Positions 1 to 8,597 of a stretch of DNA of 33,551 nucleotides are shown here, in pieces. The translations under genes and the position numbers were made by a program. Each line of letters starts with the position of its first letter. Position 1 is the first letter of the stretch. The stretch lies in the NCBI GenBank assembly GCA_019090795.1, contig JAHRVG010000083.1:1-33551 (forward strand). Direction: 5' to 3'. This DNA is from Paracoccaceae bacterium. GTDB lineage: Bacteria; Pseudomonadota; Alphaproteobacteria; Rhodobacterales; Rhodobacteraceae. The notes below the pieces were generated by a model, which saw only the letters and a program-made list of their open reading frames with translations, searched no databases and was not told the DNA's origin.

Positions 1-4
1 GAGT

Positions 5-37
5 TCGTCGGCAGCGTCAGATGTGTATAAGAGACAG
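5..37 (+). other. Nextera transposase adapter (sequencing artefact)
   Basis: Bases 5-18 match the Illumina Nextera read-1 tail and bases 19-37 match the 19-base Tn5 mosaic end (AGATGTGTATAAGAGACAG). This is library sequence rather than genome. It marks base 1 as an untrimmed contig end, and genomic sequence starts at about base 38. Confidence 0.97.
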
Positions 38-39
38 CT

Positions 40-768
40 CCCGCCCCGCAAATTCCTGCTACAGTGGAAAAAGCCGAAGCCGTTGCGATTGCCAAACACC
101 CGCGCATTCTAGGGGCGCAGTTTCAAGCCAAAGCTGCCGAAATTGCCCTGCAATCCTCAAACAAAAACCGTCAGCCGCAAATTGACGCCTCCCTCACCCA
201 TACGTTGGCAGATACCCGCAGGACAGGCAGCGGATACACCAATAATTCCGTGACCGCAGATATTACCGGCCAAATGACCTGGTATGCGGGCGACAAACTG
301 AACAGCGCCCGACGGCGTGCGCTCGCCAATTTTGAACGCAGCCAGTCCAACCTGCAATTGCAGGGCTATCTCACCCGCCAAAGCCTGCGCAATGCTTTTA
401 CCGGTTGGCAGGTAGCGCGGGCATCCATTGTATCGGGCCGCGAACAGGTCCGCGCAGCGCAGGTGGCCTTTGAAGGCGTGCGCGAAGAGGCCAAGCTCGG
501 AGCCCGCACCACACTGGACGCGCTGGACGCGGAACAAGAAGTCCTGACAGCGCGTTCCAATCTGGTGGCGGCCATCCGGAACGAATATCTGGCCACATAT
601 TCTGTTCTTTCAGAAATGGGTCTGCTGACCGCGCAACACCTCAAACTCGGCGTCCCGATCTATAATCCGGATGTAAACTACGCCAAGGTCACCAAAAACC
701 AAGCCAATCCATTAGGTCTGAAACGCCTCAAAATTTTCGACAAATTGAAAAAGCGCAAAAGCAATTAG
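40..768 (+). CDS. TolC-family outer membrane efflux/type I secretion channel, 5'-truncated
   Basis: This is the C-terminal part of a TolC-type outer membrane channel, the exit duct used by type I secretion systems and RND or MFS efflux pumps. The frame is open right up to the adapter, so the GTG at 64 is probably not the real start and the N-terminal half is missing. About 240 residues remain, against roughly 450 in complete family members. They form the second of the two TolC repeats: a long amphipathic helix, a beta-barrel stretch with alternating Thr/Ser, then a helix containing GARTTLDALDAEQE, a hallmark of the second helical hairpin. The tail LGVPIYNPDVNY followed by a Lys-rich end is typical of alphaproteobacterial TolC. 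A hairpin terminator follows the stop. The RTX protein at the far end of the window is the kind of substrate such a channel exports, but the two need not be partners. Confidence 0.88.
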   Translation, partial: PAPQIPATVEKAEAVAIAKHPRILGAQFQAKAAEIALQSSNKNRQPQIDASLTHTLADTRRTGSGYTNNSVTADITGQMTWYAGDKLNSARRRALANFERSQSNLQLQGYLTRQSLRNAFTGWQVARASIVSGREQVRAAQVAFEGVREEAKLGARTTLDALDAEQEVLTARSNLVAAIRNEYLATYSVLSEMGLLTAQHLKLGVPIYNPDVNYAKVTKNQANPLGLKRLKIFDKLKKRKSN

Positions 769-777
769 GCGGTGTTT

Positions 778-812
778 ATGTCCAAACCACAACAGGTGGT
801 CTTGGACATTTT
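778..812 (+). terminator. Rho-independent terminator after tolC-like gene
   Basis: The arms 778-790 and 796-809 pair over 13 bp with a single bulged C around the loop AACAG, and a TTTT run ends at 812. The hairpin begins 10 bases after the tolC stop. It separates that gene from the PopZ-like gene, whose promoter should therefore lie between about 813 and 875. Confidence 0.65.
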
Positions 813-889
813 GAATACTCTCTAAATCGCTGTTGTTTGGAATCACCTGTTTGCGTAGAATGCGTTTGAGGCAAAAAAGGAGAGGGCGA

Positions 890-1663
890 ATGTCCGACGC
901 AGGCAGAAAAATGGATGTAGAGGACGTTTTATCGTCGATCCGTCGGCTGGTTTCTGAGGAAGCCCGCACCGTAGCAGAAAAAGAAACCTTTGAAAAACAG
1001 GCGGTTGACCAAGTGCAGGTACCGCGCGAACCCGTGATCGAAAAGCTGGTTTTGACCCCTGCTTTCAGGGTGAGCGAGCAACCAGCCGAAAATCCTATAG
1101 CAGCCGAGTTTGAATCGCAAGCCGCCCAGAATGAATTTCCCGAAAACACAGAAATTCCTCAAGCCCCTATAGCGCAAGAAGAATTTCAGCCTACTGAACC
1201 AGATAACCAGCCAATTGCTGAAATGGCCCCCATAAAAGAAGCGCCATTTGAAGACGTGATCCCCGACGAGCCGACACTATCTGAAGAACCGTTTCACCCC
1301 GAACCCGTCGCCAATTTTGAACCAGAGATGCCAGAACCGGTTGAGCCCCTCGAAATGCCCGAGCCAACAGCAGAATTCTCAGCTCCCTTTGAGGAAGTCA
1401 AAGATGAGGAAAAGGGTGCACCGGAACCGGAAGCCGCAGCACAACCAACACCAGAAACCGTAGCGTCAGCCTATAACCACACCGAAATGGATTACACTGC
1501 CGACACGGATACTTATCTGGACGAAGAAGCCCTGCGCGAATTGGTTTCGGAAATGGTGCGCTCGGAATTGCAGGGCGAATTGGGCGACCGAATCACCCGA
1601 AACGTGCGCAAATTGGTGCGCCGCGAAATCCACCGTGCATTGGCGTCGCGAGATTTCGACTAG
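890..1663 (+). CDS. PopZ-like / DUF2497 family polar organising protein
   Basis: This is a 257-residue protein with the layout of the alphaproteobacterial PopZ/DUF2497 family. In Caulobacter, PopZ self-assembles at the cell pole and tethers the chromosome partitioning machinery. A short conserved N-terminal helix (KMDVEDVLSSIRRLVSEE, about residues 8-25) is followed by about 180 residues of Pro/Glu-rich, low-complexity linker. The C-terminal helical domain (LDEEALRELVSEMVRSEL, then a basic helix ending RREIHRAL) is the probable oligomerisation part. I chose the ATG at 890 because AAGGAGA (877-883) sits six bases upstream; the frame is also open further 5'. A bidirectional terminator follows. 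In related genomes I recall valS following this gene, but here a - strand beta-helix gene does. The family assignment is good; polar function is inferred. Confidence 0.8.
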   Translation: MSDAGRKMDVEDVLSSIRRLVSEEARTVAEKETFEKQAVDQVQVPREPVIEKLVLTPAFRVSEQPAENPIAAEFESQAAQNEFPENTEIPQAPIAQEEFQPTEPDNQPIAEMAPIKEAPFEDVIPDEPTLSEEPFHPEPVANFEPEMPEPVEPLEMPEPTAEFSAPFEEVKDEEKGAPEPEAAAQPTPETVASAYNHTEMDYTADTDTYLDEEALRELVSEMVRSELQGELGDRITRNVRKLVRREIHRALASRDFD

Positions 1664-1681
1664 CCGATTATGCTGACAACC

Positions 1682-1710
1682 AAAACCCGCGCCAACTTAG
1701 CGCGGGTTTT
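1682..1710. terminator. Bidirectional rho-independent terminator
   Basis: A perfect 11-bp stem AAAACCCGCGC (1682-1692) pairs with GCGCGGGTTTT (1700-1710) around a 7-base loop. The T-run on one side and A-run on the other let it work on both strands. It lies between the convergent PopZ-like and beta-helix genes. Confidence 0.88.
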
Positions 1711-1726
1711 CTCTTTGCTTCTTACT

Positions 1727-4021
1727 CTAGATATTGTCGTCACAGCGCAAAACACAGCGCACGGAACCCTTCACAGCCTCTGACCACTTCAGATCAAACT
1801 CGCTGCCGTTGGTCCCCTTGCTGCCCTCAAAATATGGCTGCGTATAGACCTTTACATTTGATGCGTTCTTGATCGCCCCGATCGGAACAGCCGCCGTCAT
1901 ATTACGTGCATGGCCTTTGAAAGGCATGTATTTTGCAGCATCCGTTCGCCAACTATTGCTGGGCGAACTTTCCGTTGCGACCATATGCACCGGATTGATG
2001 AAGGGATTTTGCACATTTGTGAATGTATTCCCCTCAACGGTGATATTGCGGTATTTATCCAGCCGCATCGTTGCAATTGATGTATCCAGTTCCTCGACCC
2101 GGTCTAGCTCTGGCCCCGAGAAAGCTTTGAAAACATTGCCAATTATCGACAAGCCATTAATAAAATGGCCCGTACCATGTGGTTTGATCTGTATCCAGGT
2201 GAACCAGCTTGCCGCACCAGACGAGGTGAAATGATTGCCGGTAAAGCTCAGCCCCCCAAAGGAAAACCCCGACACAATATCCGGTGTCGCATCGTGTTCG
2301 TTGGTCCACTCGATAAAACAGTTATCAACGTAATTGCCAAAAAAGCTGGTTTTCGGGTGGTTATGGGCAAAGACCAAACCGGCTGAACGGGCCGTCCCTC
2401 CTGCCGAATCCTCTTGGAAAAAATGGTTGCCAGTAATGATCCCACCGCGACCAGAGATCACGCCCCAATGCTTGAACCTAATGGCCCGGTTATCCCGAAT
2501 TTTGGGATCGCTTGCATTGATATTGAAGCCGATGGATTTCCGGTCATCCACCCCCAGTTGCTGCTCGTTTGAGAGCCACTGGTTCCGGTCCAACAGAATG
2601 CCGGAACAGCCAGTGCCCGCGGATGTCAGGCCGCGATCTTTGGGGGCCGAAAAATAACAGTCCTTCACATGAAAAATCAAACCCTCATCCGCCAGCATCA
2701 ACCCGCTGCATTTACCGCCGCAAGAAAAGTTGAGGTTGTCGATTACAAAGCGCTTCAACGAAGTAAAGCCCGAAAAATCAAGCTGATACTTGAAACGGGT
2801 AAAGCTGTAGGTCTGGCTTGCTGGTGCGCCCCACAATTCGCGGCTCAGCGTGATTGTATTGGCACTGGTGTTCACAGAACGCACATAAACCTCGCGCCCC
2901 ACGCCGGTGCCAGTGATCAACGCTCCGACCGGAATCGTATTGATGTTGTTAACCCCTGTTAGCTGGTTGGGGTTGTCTGGGTCATAGCTCGCTGTTGCCG
3001 TCACTAGCGTGTCATTCCAATCCGAACTTGTTGCCGAATTTAGCTGCCCGTTACAGATCACCCGCCGATTGGAAAAGTCGTTCTTGTTACCGACCACGGT
3101 ATGCACATCGACAGGCCGGGTCAGTTCAACACTGCGTCCACATAGATCCAGCTGGACATGGTCGGTGAAATTGAACATCGCCTGCAAGGCCTTCTCGAAC
3201 CCCAATTGCTCATTGCCAAAAGCGGTGAAATAGGTCGGATAGTCGAAATTCTGGATAAGCTGTAGAATTGCGCTGTCGGGCATGGTCACAGTACCCTGAA
3301 ACCGGATTTCCGAGTTTATGGTCACGGTTCCACCCAGAAAGTAAATTCCCTCCGGAACCAAGACAGAGCGTCCTGCTGCCGCCGCATCTGCCGCCTCGAA
3401 TGCCGCTTTATCATCCGTTACACCGTCACCGATTGCGCCGAAATCACGGACATCGACAACATCAATTTTGGATCCCTGAAAAAACGACGTGACATCTTCA
3501 ATAATAATATCATCAATGCGCACCACACCACCATTTACGCCGGTCAGATCAATCCCAAAGTGGCCAAAAGTCGGCACCTGCCCCCAAGGCATATCCACAC
3601 CCGTTCGCGAGCCTGAACCAACAATCGCCGTGATTTCAACCACTTCCCCATAGGTGGTTAGCGCTACCGAACTGCCTGTCTCGAAAACACCGGCCACATG
3701 GGCACCGCCCGCCTGCCCCGCCCAGGCCGCAACCCGAACCGAGGGCAGCGGCCCGCTGATCGCCTTGACAAAAACCCGTACCCGCCAATAGCACCCAACC
3801 AGCATCGGCGTTTCACCAGTATAACGCAGCTTTTGCGTACTGCTGGTCTTTTGCAGCTCCAGACAGCCGCCAAAATCCGCATCTGCGGCGATCAAGGTAG
3901 CGTTGCCGGCCCCGTCATAGGTTGCTGATCCCGGCGTGCCGTCCTCGCTTGACCAGACAGTCAACCCAAATTCAAACGCAGGTGGCATCAACTGAATACC
4001 GTCGGTAATTGCCTTGTTCAT
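1727..4021 (-). CDS. Pectate-lyase/GH28-related right-handed beta-helix protein
   Basis: This is a large protein of 764 residues. The N-terminal ~185 residues look like a beta-sandwich or carbohydrate-binding module, with many aromatics and a VVRIDDIIIEDV end. Near residue 190 comes VVDVRDFGAIGDGVTDD, the signature opening of pectate-lyase-superfamily and glycoside hydrolase 28-related beta-helices. Asn- and Gly-rich helix turns follow (GNHF, GNVF, EGNTF). I see no signal peptide, so any export would need another route. ATG at 4021 is preferred over the TTG one codon earlier because AAGGAA precedes it at a normal distance. Similar proteins are widespread in Rhodobacteraceae, usually annotated as GH28-related. 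The substrate is not readable from the sequence, and enzymatic activity should not be assumed. The gene stands alone between two terminators. Confidence 0.75.
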   Translation of the reverse strand: MNKAITDGIQLMPPAFEFGLTVWSSEDGTPGSATYDGAGNATLIAADADFGGCLELQKTSSTQKLRYTGETPMLVGCYWRVRVFVKAISGPLPSVRVAAWAGQAGGAHVAGVFETGSSVALTTYGEVVEITAIVGSGSRTGVDMPWGQVPTFGHFGIDLTGVNGGVVRIDDIIIEDVTSFFQGSKIDVVDVRDFGAIGDGVTDDKAAFEAADAAAAGRSVLVPEGIYFLGGTVTINSEIRFQGTVTMPDSAILQLIQNFDYPTYFTAFGNEQLGFEKALQAMFNFTDHVQLDLCGRSVELTRPVDVHTVVGNKNDFSNRRVICNGQLNSATSSDWNDTLVTATASYDPDNPNQLTGVNNINTIPVGALITGTGVGREVYVRSVNTSANTITLSRELWGAPASQTYSFTRFKYQLDFSGFTSLKRFVIDNLNFSCGGKCSGLMLADEGLIFHVKDCYFSAPKDRGLTSAGTGCSGILLDRNQWLSNEQQLGVDDRKSIGFNINASDPKIRDNRAIRFKHWGVISGRGGIITGNHFFQEDSAGGTARSAGLVFAHNHPKTSFFGNYVDNCFIEWTNEHDATPDIVSGFSFGGLSFTGNHFTSSGAASWFTWIQIKPHGTGHFINGLSIIGNVFKAFSGPELDRVEELDTSIATMRLDKYRNITVEGNTFTNVQNPFINPVHMVATESSPSNSWRTDAAKYMPFKGHARNMTAAVPIGAIKNASNVKVYTQPYFEGSKGTNGSEFDLKWSEAVKGSVRCVLRCDDNI

Positions 4022-4200
4022 CAAAATTCCTTTCCAGTTCGCCCAGACGCCAGCAGCGGGTTACCCGCCTGCTTCACCTTTTCAGGCTTTGCGTAATAAT
4101 CACGAAGTCTCACAGATTTGACCGGACGCCAGATCGCGCGCCGGAATGCTTTGGAAATAGCAATTTTGACTTAATTTATTGTAAGAGTAGCGCACGCTCC

Positions 4201-4234
4201 AAAAAAAACGCAGCCACCCTGCAAGGTGGCTGCG
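4201..4234 (-). terminator. Rho-independent terminator after the universal stress gene
   Basis: A perfect 10-bp stem CGCAGCCACC (4209-4218) pairs with GGTGGCTGCG (4225-4234) around a 6-base loop. On the - strand an eight-base U-run (4208-4201) follows it. The hairpin lies 38 bases after the usp stop and ends that single-gene transcript. The rest of the gap to 4021 shows no clear promoter for the beta-helix gene. Confidence 0.92.
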
Positions 4235-4271
4235 CTAGAATCAGTGGTGCAAGGTTTGTCGTGCTATAGCC

Positions 4272-4679
4272 TTAGCGAACGACGTGAACCGAACAAGGCG
4301 CATGGCGCACGACCCGCGCGGCGGTTGAGCCAAGGAAATAGTCTTGCAAACCGGGGCGATGCGACGCGACAACAATACAATCCGTTTCATGTTCGCGGGC
4401 AAATTCAACGATTTTCTGCCCCGGGCTGCCAAACAGAACCTGACGCTTAACACCCGGAACATGCTCTACCGCAGCTTTCAGCCCGTCTTTCAATCCGACC
4501 CGGCGCTCTTCTTCATAGCCGTTGGGCAGATAACTGGTAGCAAAAGTCGGGATTGGCTCATCTACATACACAGCCGTAATTGTACCGCCCTCACTCAACA
4601 AAGCTTGCGCTGCTTCCAACGCGCGCGGGGTGTTGCGTTCTTGGTCCAATGATACGGGCACGAGAATATTTTTATACAT
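4272..4679 (-). CDS. Universal stress protein, UspF/UspG type
   Basis: This is a single-domain cytoplasmic universal stress protein of 135 residues, the usual length. The start MYKNILVPVSLD is the first beta strand of the family. The C-terminal ATP-binding segment reads VASHRPGLQDYFLGSTA, followed by ARVVRHAPCSVHVVR. The ASHRP-x5-LGS form is that of the UspF/UspG nucleotide-binding subgroup rather than UspA itself. ATG 4679 has AGGAGAG a few bases upstream. The gene is transcribed alone, with a strong terminator downstream. An FNR/FnrL-type box centred 63 bases before the start codon suggests induction under low oxygen, as known for several Usp genes. The cellular role is otherwise undefined. 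Confidence 0.92.
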   Translation of the reverse strand: MYKNILVPVSLDQERNTPRALEAAQALLSEGGTITAVYVDEPIPTFATSYLPNGYEEERRVGLKDGLKAAVEHVPGVKRQVLFGSPGQKIVEFAREHETDCIVVASHRPGLQDYFLGSTAARVVRHAPCSVHVVR

Positions 4680-4735
4680 GAGGCTCTCCTATTTTAGGTT
4701 GTTTGTAATCTTACCATGTTCACCAAAGCACAGCT

Positions 4736-4749
4736 TTGATGCATGTCAA
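4736..4749 (-). promoter_or_regulatory. FNR/FnrL-type operator upstream of usp
   Basis: Read on the - strand this is TTGAC-ATGC-ATCAA, one base from the FNR consensus TTGAT-N4-ATCAA. It lies within an 8-bp-arm inverted repeat (4732-4739 and 4746-4753). A possible -10, TAAGAT at 4713-4708, sits where a class II FNR promoter would need it (operator centre about 41 bases before a start site near 4701). The match is seen; oxygen regulation is inferred. Confidence 0.68.
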
Positions 4750-4791
4750 AGCTATTTCAAGGCCCAGCCTAGCAATTTTTTTCCACCACAA

Positions 4792-4818
4792 GGCGCAATG
4801 CCGCGCGCCCATTGCGCC
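4792..4818. repeat. Perfect 9-bp inverted repeat in the lysK-usp gap
   Basis: GGCGCAATG (4792-4800) and CATTGCGCC (4810-4818) flank a GC-rich 9-base loop. It lies about 100 bases after the lysK stop and has no U-run on the lysK side. It could be a weak 3' end for lysK mRNA or a protein site. I see nothing else in 4750-4919. Confidence 0.5.
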
Positions 4819-4919
4819 GCCCGGATCCAGTACTGTGATCAGCCAGACAATCGGGCGAAACCACAGCGGCACTTTTGCGGCTTCAAAGTGTTCAGCGGTT
4901 CATGGCCTGTGGTCGTACT

Positions 4920-6506
4920 TTATTCTTTCTTCAGGAAATCCCCGTTCAACCCTTGTTCGATCAGGGTGACAGTCTCCGGCACACCGTAAAGCGCGATAAA
5001 ACCGCCAAAGCGCGGCCCTTGTGAGGCCCCGAGCAGAACCTCGTAGATCGCTTTGAACCAGTCACGCAAGGGATCAAAGCCGTGCTCTTTGCCCACCGCG
5101 AAAACCAGTGATTGCAGTGCATCGGCGTCTGCGTCAGCGTCCCAGCCGGACAACTGCGTCGCCAAATCAGCCAGTGCGGCGTGCTCAACATCGCTTGGCG
5201 CACGATATACCTTTTTGGGTTTCACAAAATCATGGAAATAGCGCACCGCATGTCCCGCTGCTGCATCCAGCCCCGGATGGGTTTGCGGTGTTGCATCGGG
5301 CGCATATTTATTGATGAACCCCCACATCTGTTCTGTGTTTTCCGCGCTCGAAGCAGATGCCAGGTTAAGGAGCATCGCAAATGGCACCACCATATCAGAC
5401 ATAGGCGGCTGGCCATTATGGATATGCCAGACCGGGTTATTCAGTTGCGCTTTCAGATCCTGCGTCACAAAAGCCCGCAATTGCTGGTGATACTCGTCCA
5501 CCATTTTCGGGATCACGTCAAAATGCAACCGTTTCGCAGTTTTGGGTTTTTGATACATGAAATAAGACAGGCTCTCAGCGCTGGCATAGGTCAACCACTG
5601 GTCAATCGAAATCCCGTTGCCCGAGGATTTCGAAATTTTCTGGCCAACTTCGTCCAGAAACATCTCGTACACAAAATGCGCTGGGGCCGGCACGCCTAGA
5701 ATGCGGCAAATTTTGTCATAAATATGGGTATTGGTGGAATGGTCCTTGCCATACATTTCAAAATCCACCCCCAGCGCTGCCCAACGCGCACCAAAGTCCG
5801 GCTTCCACTGCAGTTTCACCTGCCCGCCTGTGACCCGTTGGGTGATTTCCTCGCCATCCTCGTCATCAAAGGTAATCGTGCCCGCCGCCGCATCCACTGA
5901 TTTCATCGGTACATATAAAACCCGTCCGGTTTTTTGCGATATCGGCAGGAAACAGGAATAGGTTTCGCGGCGCTCCTCGCGCAGGGATTTCAACATCACT
6001 TCCATGATCGCATCGTATTTTTCGACACAGCGCAGCAGGATTTCGTCAAACTTGCCACTCTTGTAAAACTCAGTCGCTGAAATAAACTCGTATTCAAACC
6101 CAAAGGTATCCAAAAACCGCCGTAGCATCGCGTTGTTATGCCCGCCAAAACTGTCAAATTCTCCAAATGGATCCGGCACCACCGAGAGCGGTTTTTGCAA
6201 ATGCTCTTGTAACGCATCGGGGTTCGGCACATTGCTCGGCACCTTGCGCATCCCGTCCATGTCGTCAGAAAAACAAATCAGACGCGTGGGAATATCGCTC
6301 ATCGCTTCAAATGCACGCCGGATCATCGTGGTGCGTGCCACTTCGCCAAAAGTACCGATATGGGGCAGGCCCGACGGCCCATAGCCGGTCTCAAACAGCA
6401 CATAACCCTTGCTCGGCCCGTCCTTGCCGATACGCTTCAAAATCTTGCGCGCTTCCTCAAAGGGCCAGGCTTTAGAGGTCATGCACAGATCACGCATTTC
6501 AGACAT
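4920..6506 (-). CDS. lysK: Lysine--tRNA ligase, class I
   Basis: This class I lysyl-tRNA synthetase (LysRS1) charges tRNA-Lys with lysine in the cytoplasm. It is the form found in most alphaproteobacteria in place of the class II enzyme of E. coli. At 528 residues it has the normal length. The class I signatures are visible: the HIGH motif as PHIGTFGE (about residues 48-55) and the KMSKS motif as KISKSSG (about 290-296). The conserved block [21 protein letters not shown] lies between them. ATG 6506 (MSEMRD) is chosen because AAGCGGAA lies upstream and homologues start with similar residues before [10 protein letters not shown]. The ATG at 6524 would add six residues but has no visible ribosome site. 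The gene appears monocistronic and diverges from the TerB-like gene. Confidence 0.95.
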   Translation of the reverse strand: MSEMRDLCMTSKAWPFEEARKILKRIGKDGPSKGYVLFETGYGPSGLPHIGTFGEVARTTMIRRAFEAMSDIPTRLICFSDDMDGMRKVPSNVPNPDALQEHLQKPLSVVPDPFGEFDSFGGHNNAMLRRFLDTFGFEYEFISATEFYKSGKFDEILLRCVEKYDAIMEVMLKSLREERRETYSCFLPISQKTGRVLYVPMKSVDAAAGTITFDDEDGEEITQRVTGGQVKLQWKPDFGARWAALGVDFEMYGKDHSTNTHIYDKICRILGVPAPAHFVYEMFLDEVGQKISKSSGNGISIDQWLTYASAESLSYFMYQKPKTAKRLHFDVIPKMVDEYHQQLRAFVTQDLKAQLNNPVWHIHNGQPPMSDMVVPFAMLLNLASASSAENTEQMWGFINKYAPDATPQTHPGLDAAAGHAVRYFHDFVKPKKVYRAPSDVEHAALADLATQLSGWDADADADALQSLVFAVGKEHGFDPLRDWFKAIYEVLLGASQGPRFGGFIALYGVPETVTLIEQGLNGDFLKKE

Positions 6507-6606
6507 TGGTTCATTCCGCTTCATTTTGGGTTACAGCCCACTCCCTATTGCCCCCAGCCCTCGCGGTCAATAATATAGCCGGGAATAACCCCTGAAAGGG
6601 ACTACA

Positions 6607-7038
6607 ATGCCAGCACAAATCTCCCCGCCGTCATCTTGGAGCCTGCAGGATGCGCTTGTCGCAATGATGGTGGCAACCTCGATATCGGACGAGCACATCC
6701 GAACGCTTGAGCTGCTCTCCATCGAACGGGTTATCAACCACCTGCCGATTTTTGCGGACTATGACTTGGATCGGTTGCGGATTGTATCACAAGCGGTTTT
6801 CGACCTGATGGAAGACGAAGACGGCCTTGATGCCCTTTTCGGTCTTGTGCGCGACTCCCTGCCCAGCCGTTTTTACGAAACTGCCTACGCCCTGAGCTGC
6901 GACGTCGCTGCTGCCGATGGCCGCCTGCGCGAAAGTGAATTGCGTTTCCTGGCGGAAACCCGCTATCAGTTGGAAATTGACCGCCTTTACGGTGCCGCAA
7001 TTGAACGCGGCGCACGGGCGCGGCACATGACCGAGTAA
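6607..7038 (+). CDS. TerB-family protein
   Basis: This is a small, all-helical, cytoplasmic protein of 143 residues resembling the TerB (tellurite resistance) fold. The diagnostic part is ALSCDVAAADGRLRESELRFL (about residues 96-116), where the AAADG stretch and downstream Glu form the metal-binding loop of TerB-like domains. No other ter genes are nearby, so tellurite resistance should not be inferred. Stand-alone TerB proteins are common in Rhodobacteraceae and have no assigned job. GAAAGGGA upstream of ATG 6607 supports the start. The gene converges on the PBP4-type gene with four bases between the two stops. Confidence 0.75.
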   Translation: MPAQISPPSSWSLQDALVAMMVATSISDEHIRTLELLSIERVINHLPIFADYDLDRLRIVSQAVFDLMEDEDGLDALFGLVRDSLPSRFYETAYALSCDVAAADGRLRESELRFLAETRYQLEIDRLYGAAIERGARARHMTE

Positions 7039-7042
7039 CCCC

Positions 7043-8548
7043 CTACGCCACCCCGTATTCCAGCGCCCAGCGGCGCAGCAGTTTTTGCTGCATCCGTTTG
7101 GCGCGCCTGCTCCAACTGCGCCCCCCTTCGGGACGTTCGCGTTGGGCTTTGGAAATCTTGTCGCGGCGCGCCAGATCAGCAGTAAAGATCGTGAACGCCA
7201 GCTTGCGCCCATTCGGGCAGTCAATATAGCCAGACAGCGCTGAGGCAAAATTCAGTGTGCCGGTTTTGGCCACCACTGAAACTCCCTTGATCGGCGCGCG
7301 CTTGCCCTTGGAATTGACCAGTCGGATATCCTTGAGCAACGGGCGAAGCGCCCCGTTCCAGCCGGTTTTGACCAAGACATCCGTCATCTGCCCCGCCGAA
7401 ATCCGCGTCTTGTCGCCCAGCCCCGAATGGTCAACAAATTTCGCTCCCTTAATGCCATAGGCCCCCTGCGCCCAAGCGGTCATAACCCGCGCCGACCCCA
7501 CCAGCGTGCTGGCCTTTGCGCCGCGTGCCTGTGTTGCTGACAAGCCTGAAACTTCGGCGGTCAGGTTGGTGGAATACTTTAACATCGCGCGCAACACAGC
7601 CCAGACGCGGCCCCCGTCGCCCTGCGCCAGAACCGTCCCCGACGGTGTCGTTGTGATTTCTGATCCCCGTGGCAGGGTCAGCCCGTGGCGTGCTGCAAGC
7701 GCGCGGAAAACCTCGCCCGCGTAATGCCCGGTATCGCGCACCGGCAACCAACGCCCGCCGCCCTTGCCCAGTGCCGTTTGCGCCACAGTCCAATTCTCGC
7801 TATTTTTACCCTGTTTGTAGGTAAACAAGGGCGATTTACGGTTCACCACGGTCATCTTGATGCTGCGCACCAGTGGGCGATACAGCTCGCCTCGCGCGTC
7901 CATTGTAACAGAATAGCCCTCTGTACTGCGCTTCCATTCAAAATATACTCGGTTGAAATTCAGGTTCAGGCCGGAAATCGCCGGGTTATAGCCCACATGA
8001 TCCGGCTGCCCCGGATCAATCACCCGCTGATAGGGCAGCGCCCTGTCGTAAACCCCGAACTTGCCGGTTATCCGCTTGATACCCCGCGCCTTGAGCTGTG
8101 CCGCCAGTGTTCCCAAACCATCGCTGTCAAGGTGGGGATCACCACCGCCAACAAGCAGAATATCCCCCTTTAGAACACCGTTCACCACCGGCCCTGTGCC
8201 AATGATTCTGGTGGCAAAACGATGCTCACCCCCCAGACTGTCCAACGTATAAAGCGAGGTGATCGCCTTGGCGACACTGGCCGGCGGCAGGCTGGTTTTC
8301 GCGCCATGGGATTCCAGCACTTTTCCGCTTGTCGCATCAGCCACAACCACGCTCATCTTGCCCGACAGCTTTGCTTCGCGCAAAATCCTATCCAGCGCTG
8401 GCTGCTCATGGCGTTGCTTGATTGACTTGGCGGATACTCCTGCAGGGCGTGGCACCGGCCGCAGGGATTTCAGGGGCGCACCAGCAAAGGCAGGCAAGGC
8501 TGCGCTGGTCATCATTCCTGCAATCAATGCTCTACGGGTCAAAAACAT
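7043..8548 (-). CDS. dacB: D-alanyl-D-alanine carboxypeptidase/endopeptidase, PBP4 (peptidase S13)
   Basis: This is a periplasmic low-molecular-mass penicillin-binding protein of the S13 family. It removes terminal D-Ala from peptidoglycan peptides and can cut D-Ala-mDAP cross-links. The three serine-penicillin-binding motifs are present in order: SVAK (serine nucleophile and Lys, about residues 91-94), STN in KYSTNLTAE, and KTG in VVAKTGTLNF. The N-terminus TRRALIAG followed by a hydrophobic stretch ending AFA looks like a twin-arginine or Sec signal peptide. I take ATG 8548 as start because the only earlier candidate, TTG 8560, abuts the GAGGA element. The gene lies 49 bases downstream of nadD on the same strand and is probably the last gene of the Na/Pi transporter-nadD-dacB unit. 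Confidence 0.9.
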   Translation of the reverse strand: MFLTRRALIAGMMTSAALPAFAGAPLKSLRPVPRPAGVSAKSIKQRHEQPALDRILREAKLSGKMSVVVADATSGKVLESHGAKTSLPPASVAKAITSLYTLDSLGGEHRFATRIIGTGPVVNGVLKGDILLVGGGDPHLDSDGLGTLAAQLKARGIKRITGKFGVYDRALPYQRVIDPGQPDHVGYNPAISGLNLNFNRVYFEWKRSTEGYSVTMDARGELYRPLVRSIKMTVVNRKSPLFTYKQGKNSENWTVAQTALGKGGGRWLPVRDTGHYAGEVFRALAARHGLTLPRGSEITTTPSGTVLAQGDGGRVWAVLRAMLKYSTNLTAEVSGLSATQARGAKASTLVGSARVMTAWAQGAYGIKGAKFVDHSGLGDKTRISAGQMTDVLVKTGWNGALRPLLKDIRLVNSKGKRAPIKGVSVVAKTGTLNFASALSGYIDCPNGRKLAFTIFTADLARRDKISKAQRERPEGGRSWSRRAKRMQQKLLRRWALEYGVA

Positions 8549-8597
8549 GTTAGCATTCAATCCTCTACCGTCAAATCTACTGTATCACAAACAGGTG

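Noticed and set aside
6607-7038. Tellurite resistance locus
   Set aside because: Only a lone TerB-like gene is present, without terC, terD or terZ; resistance should not be inferred.
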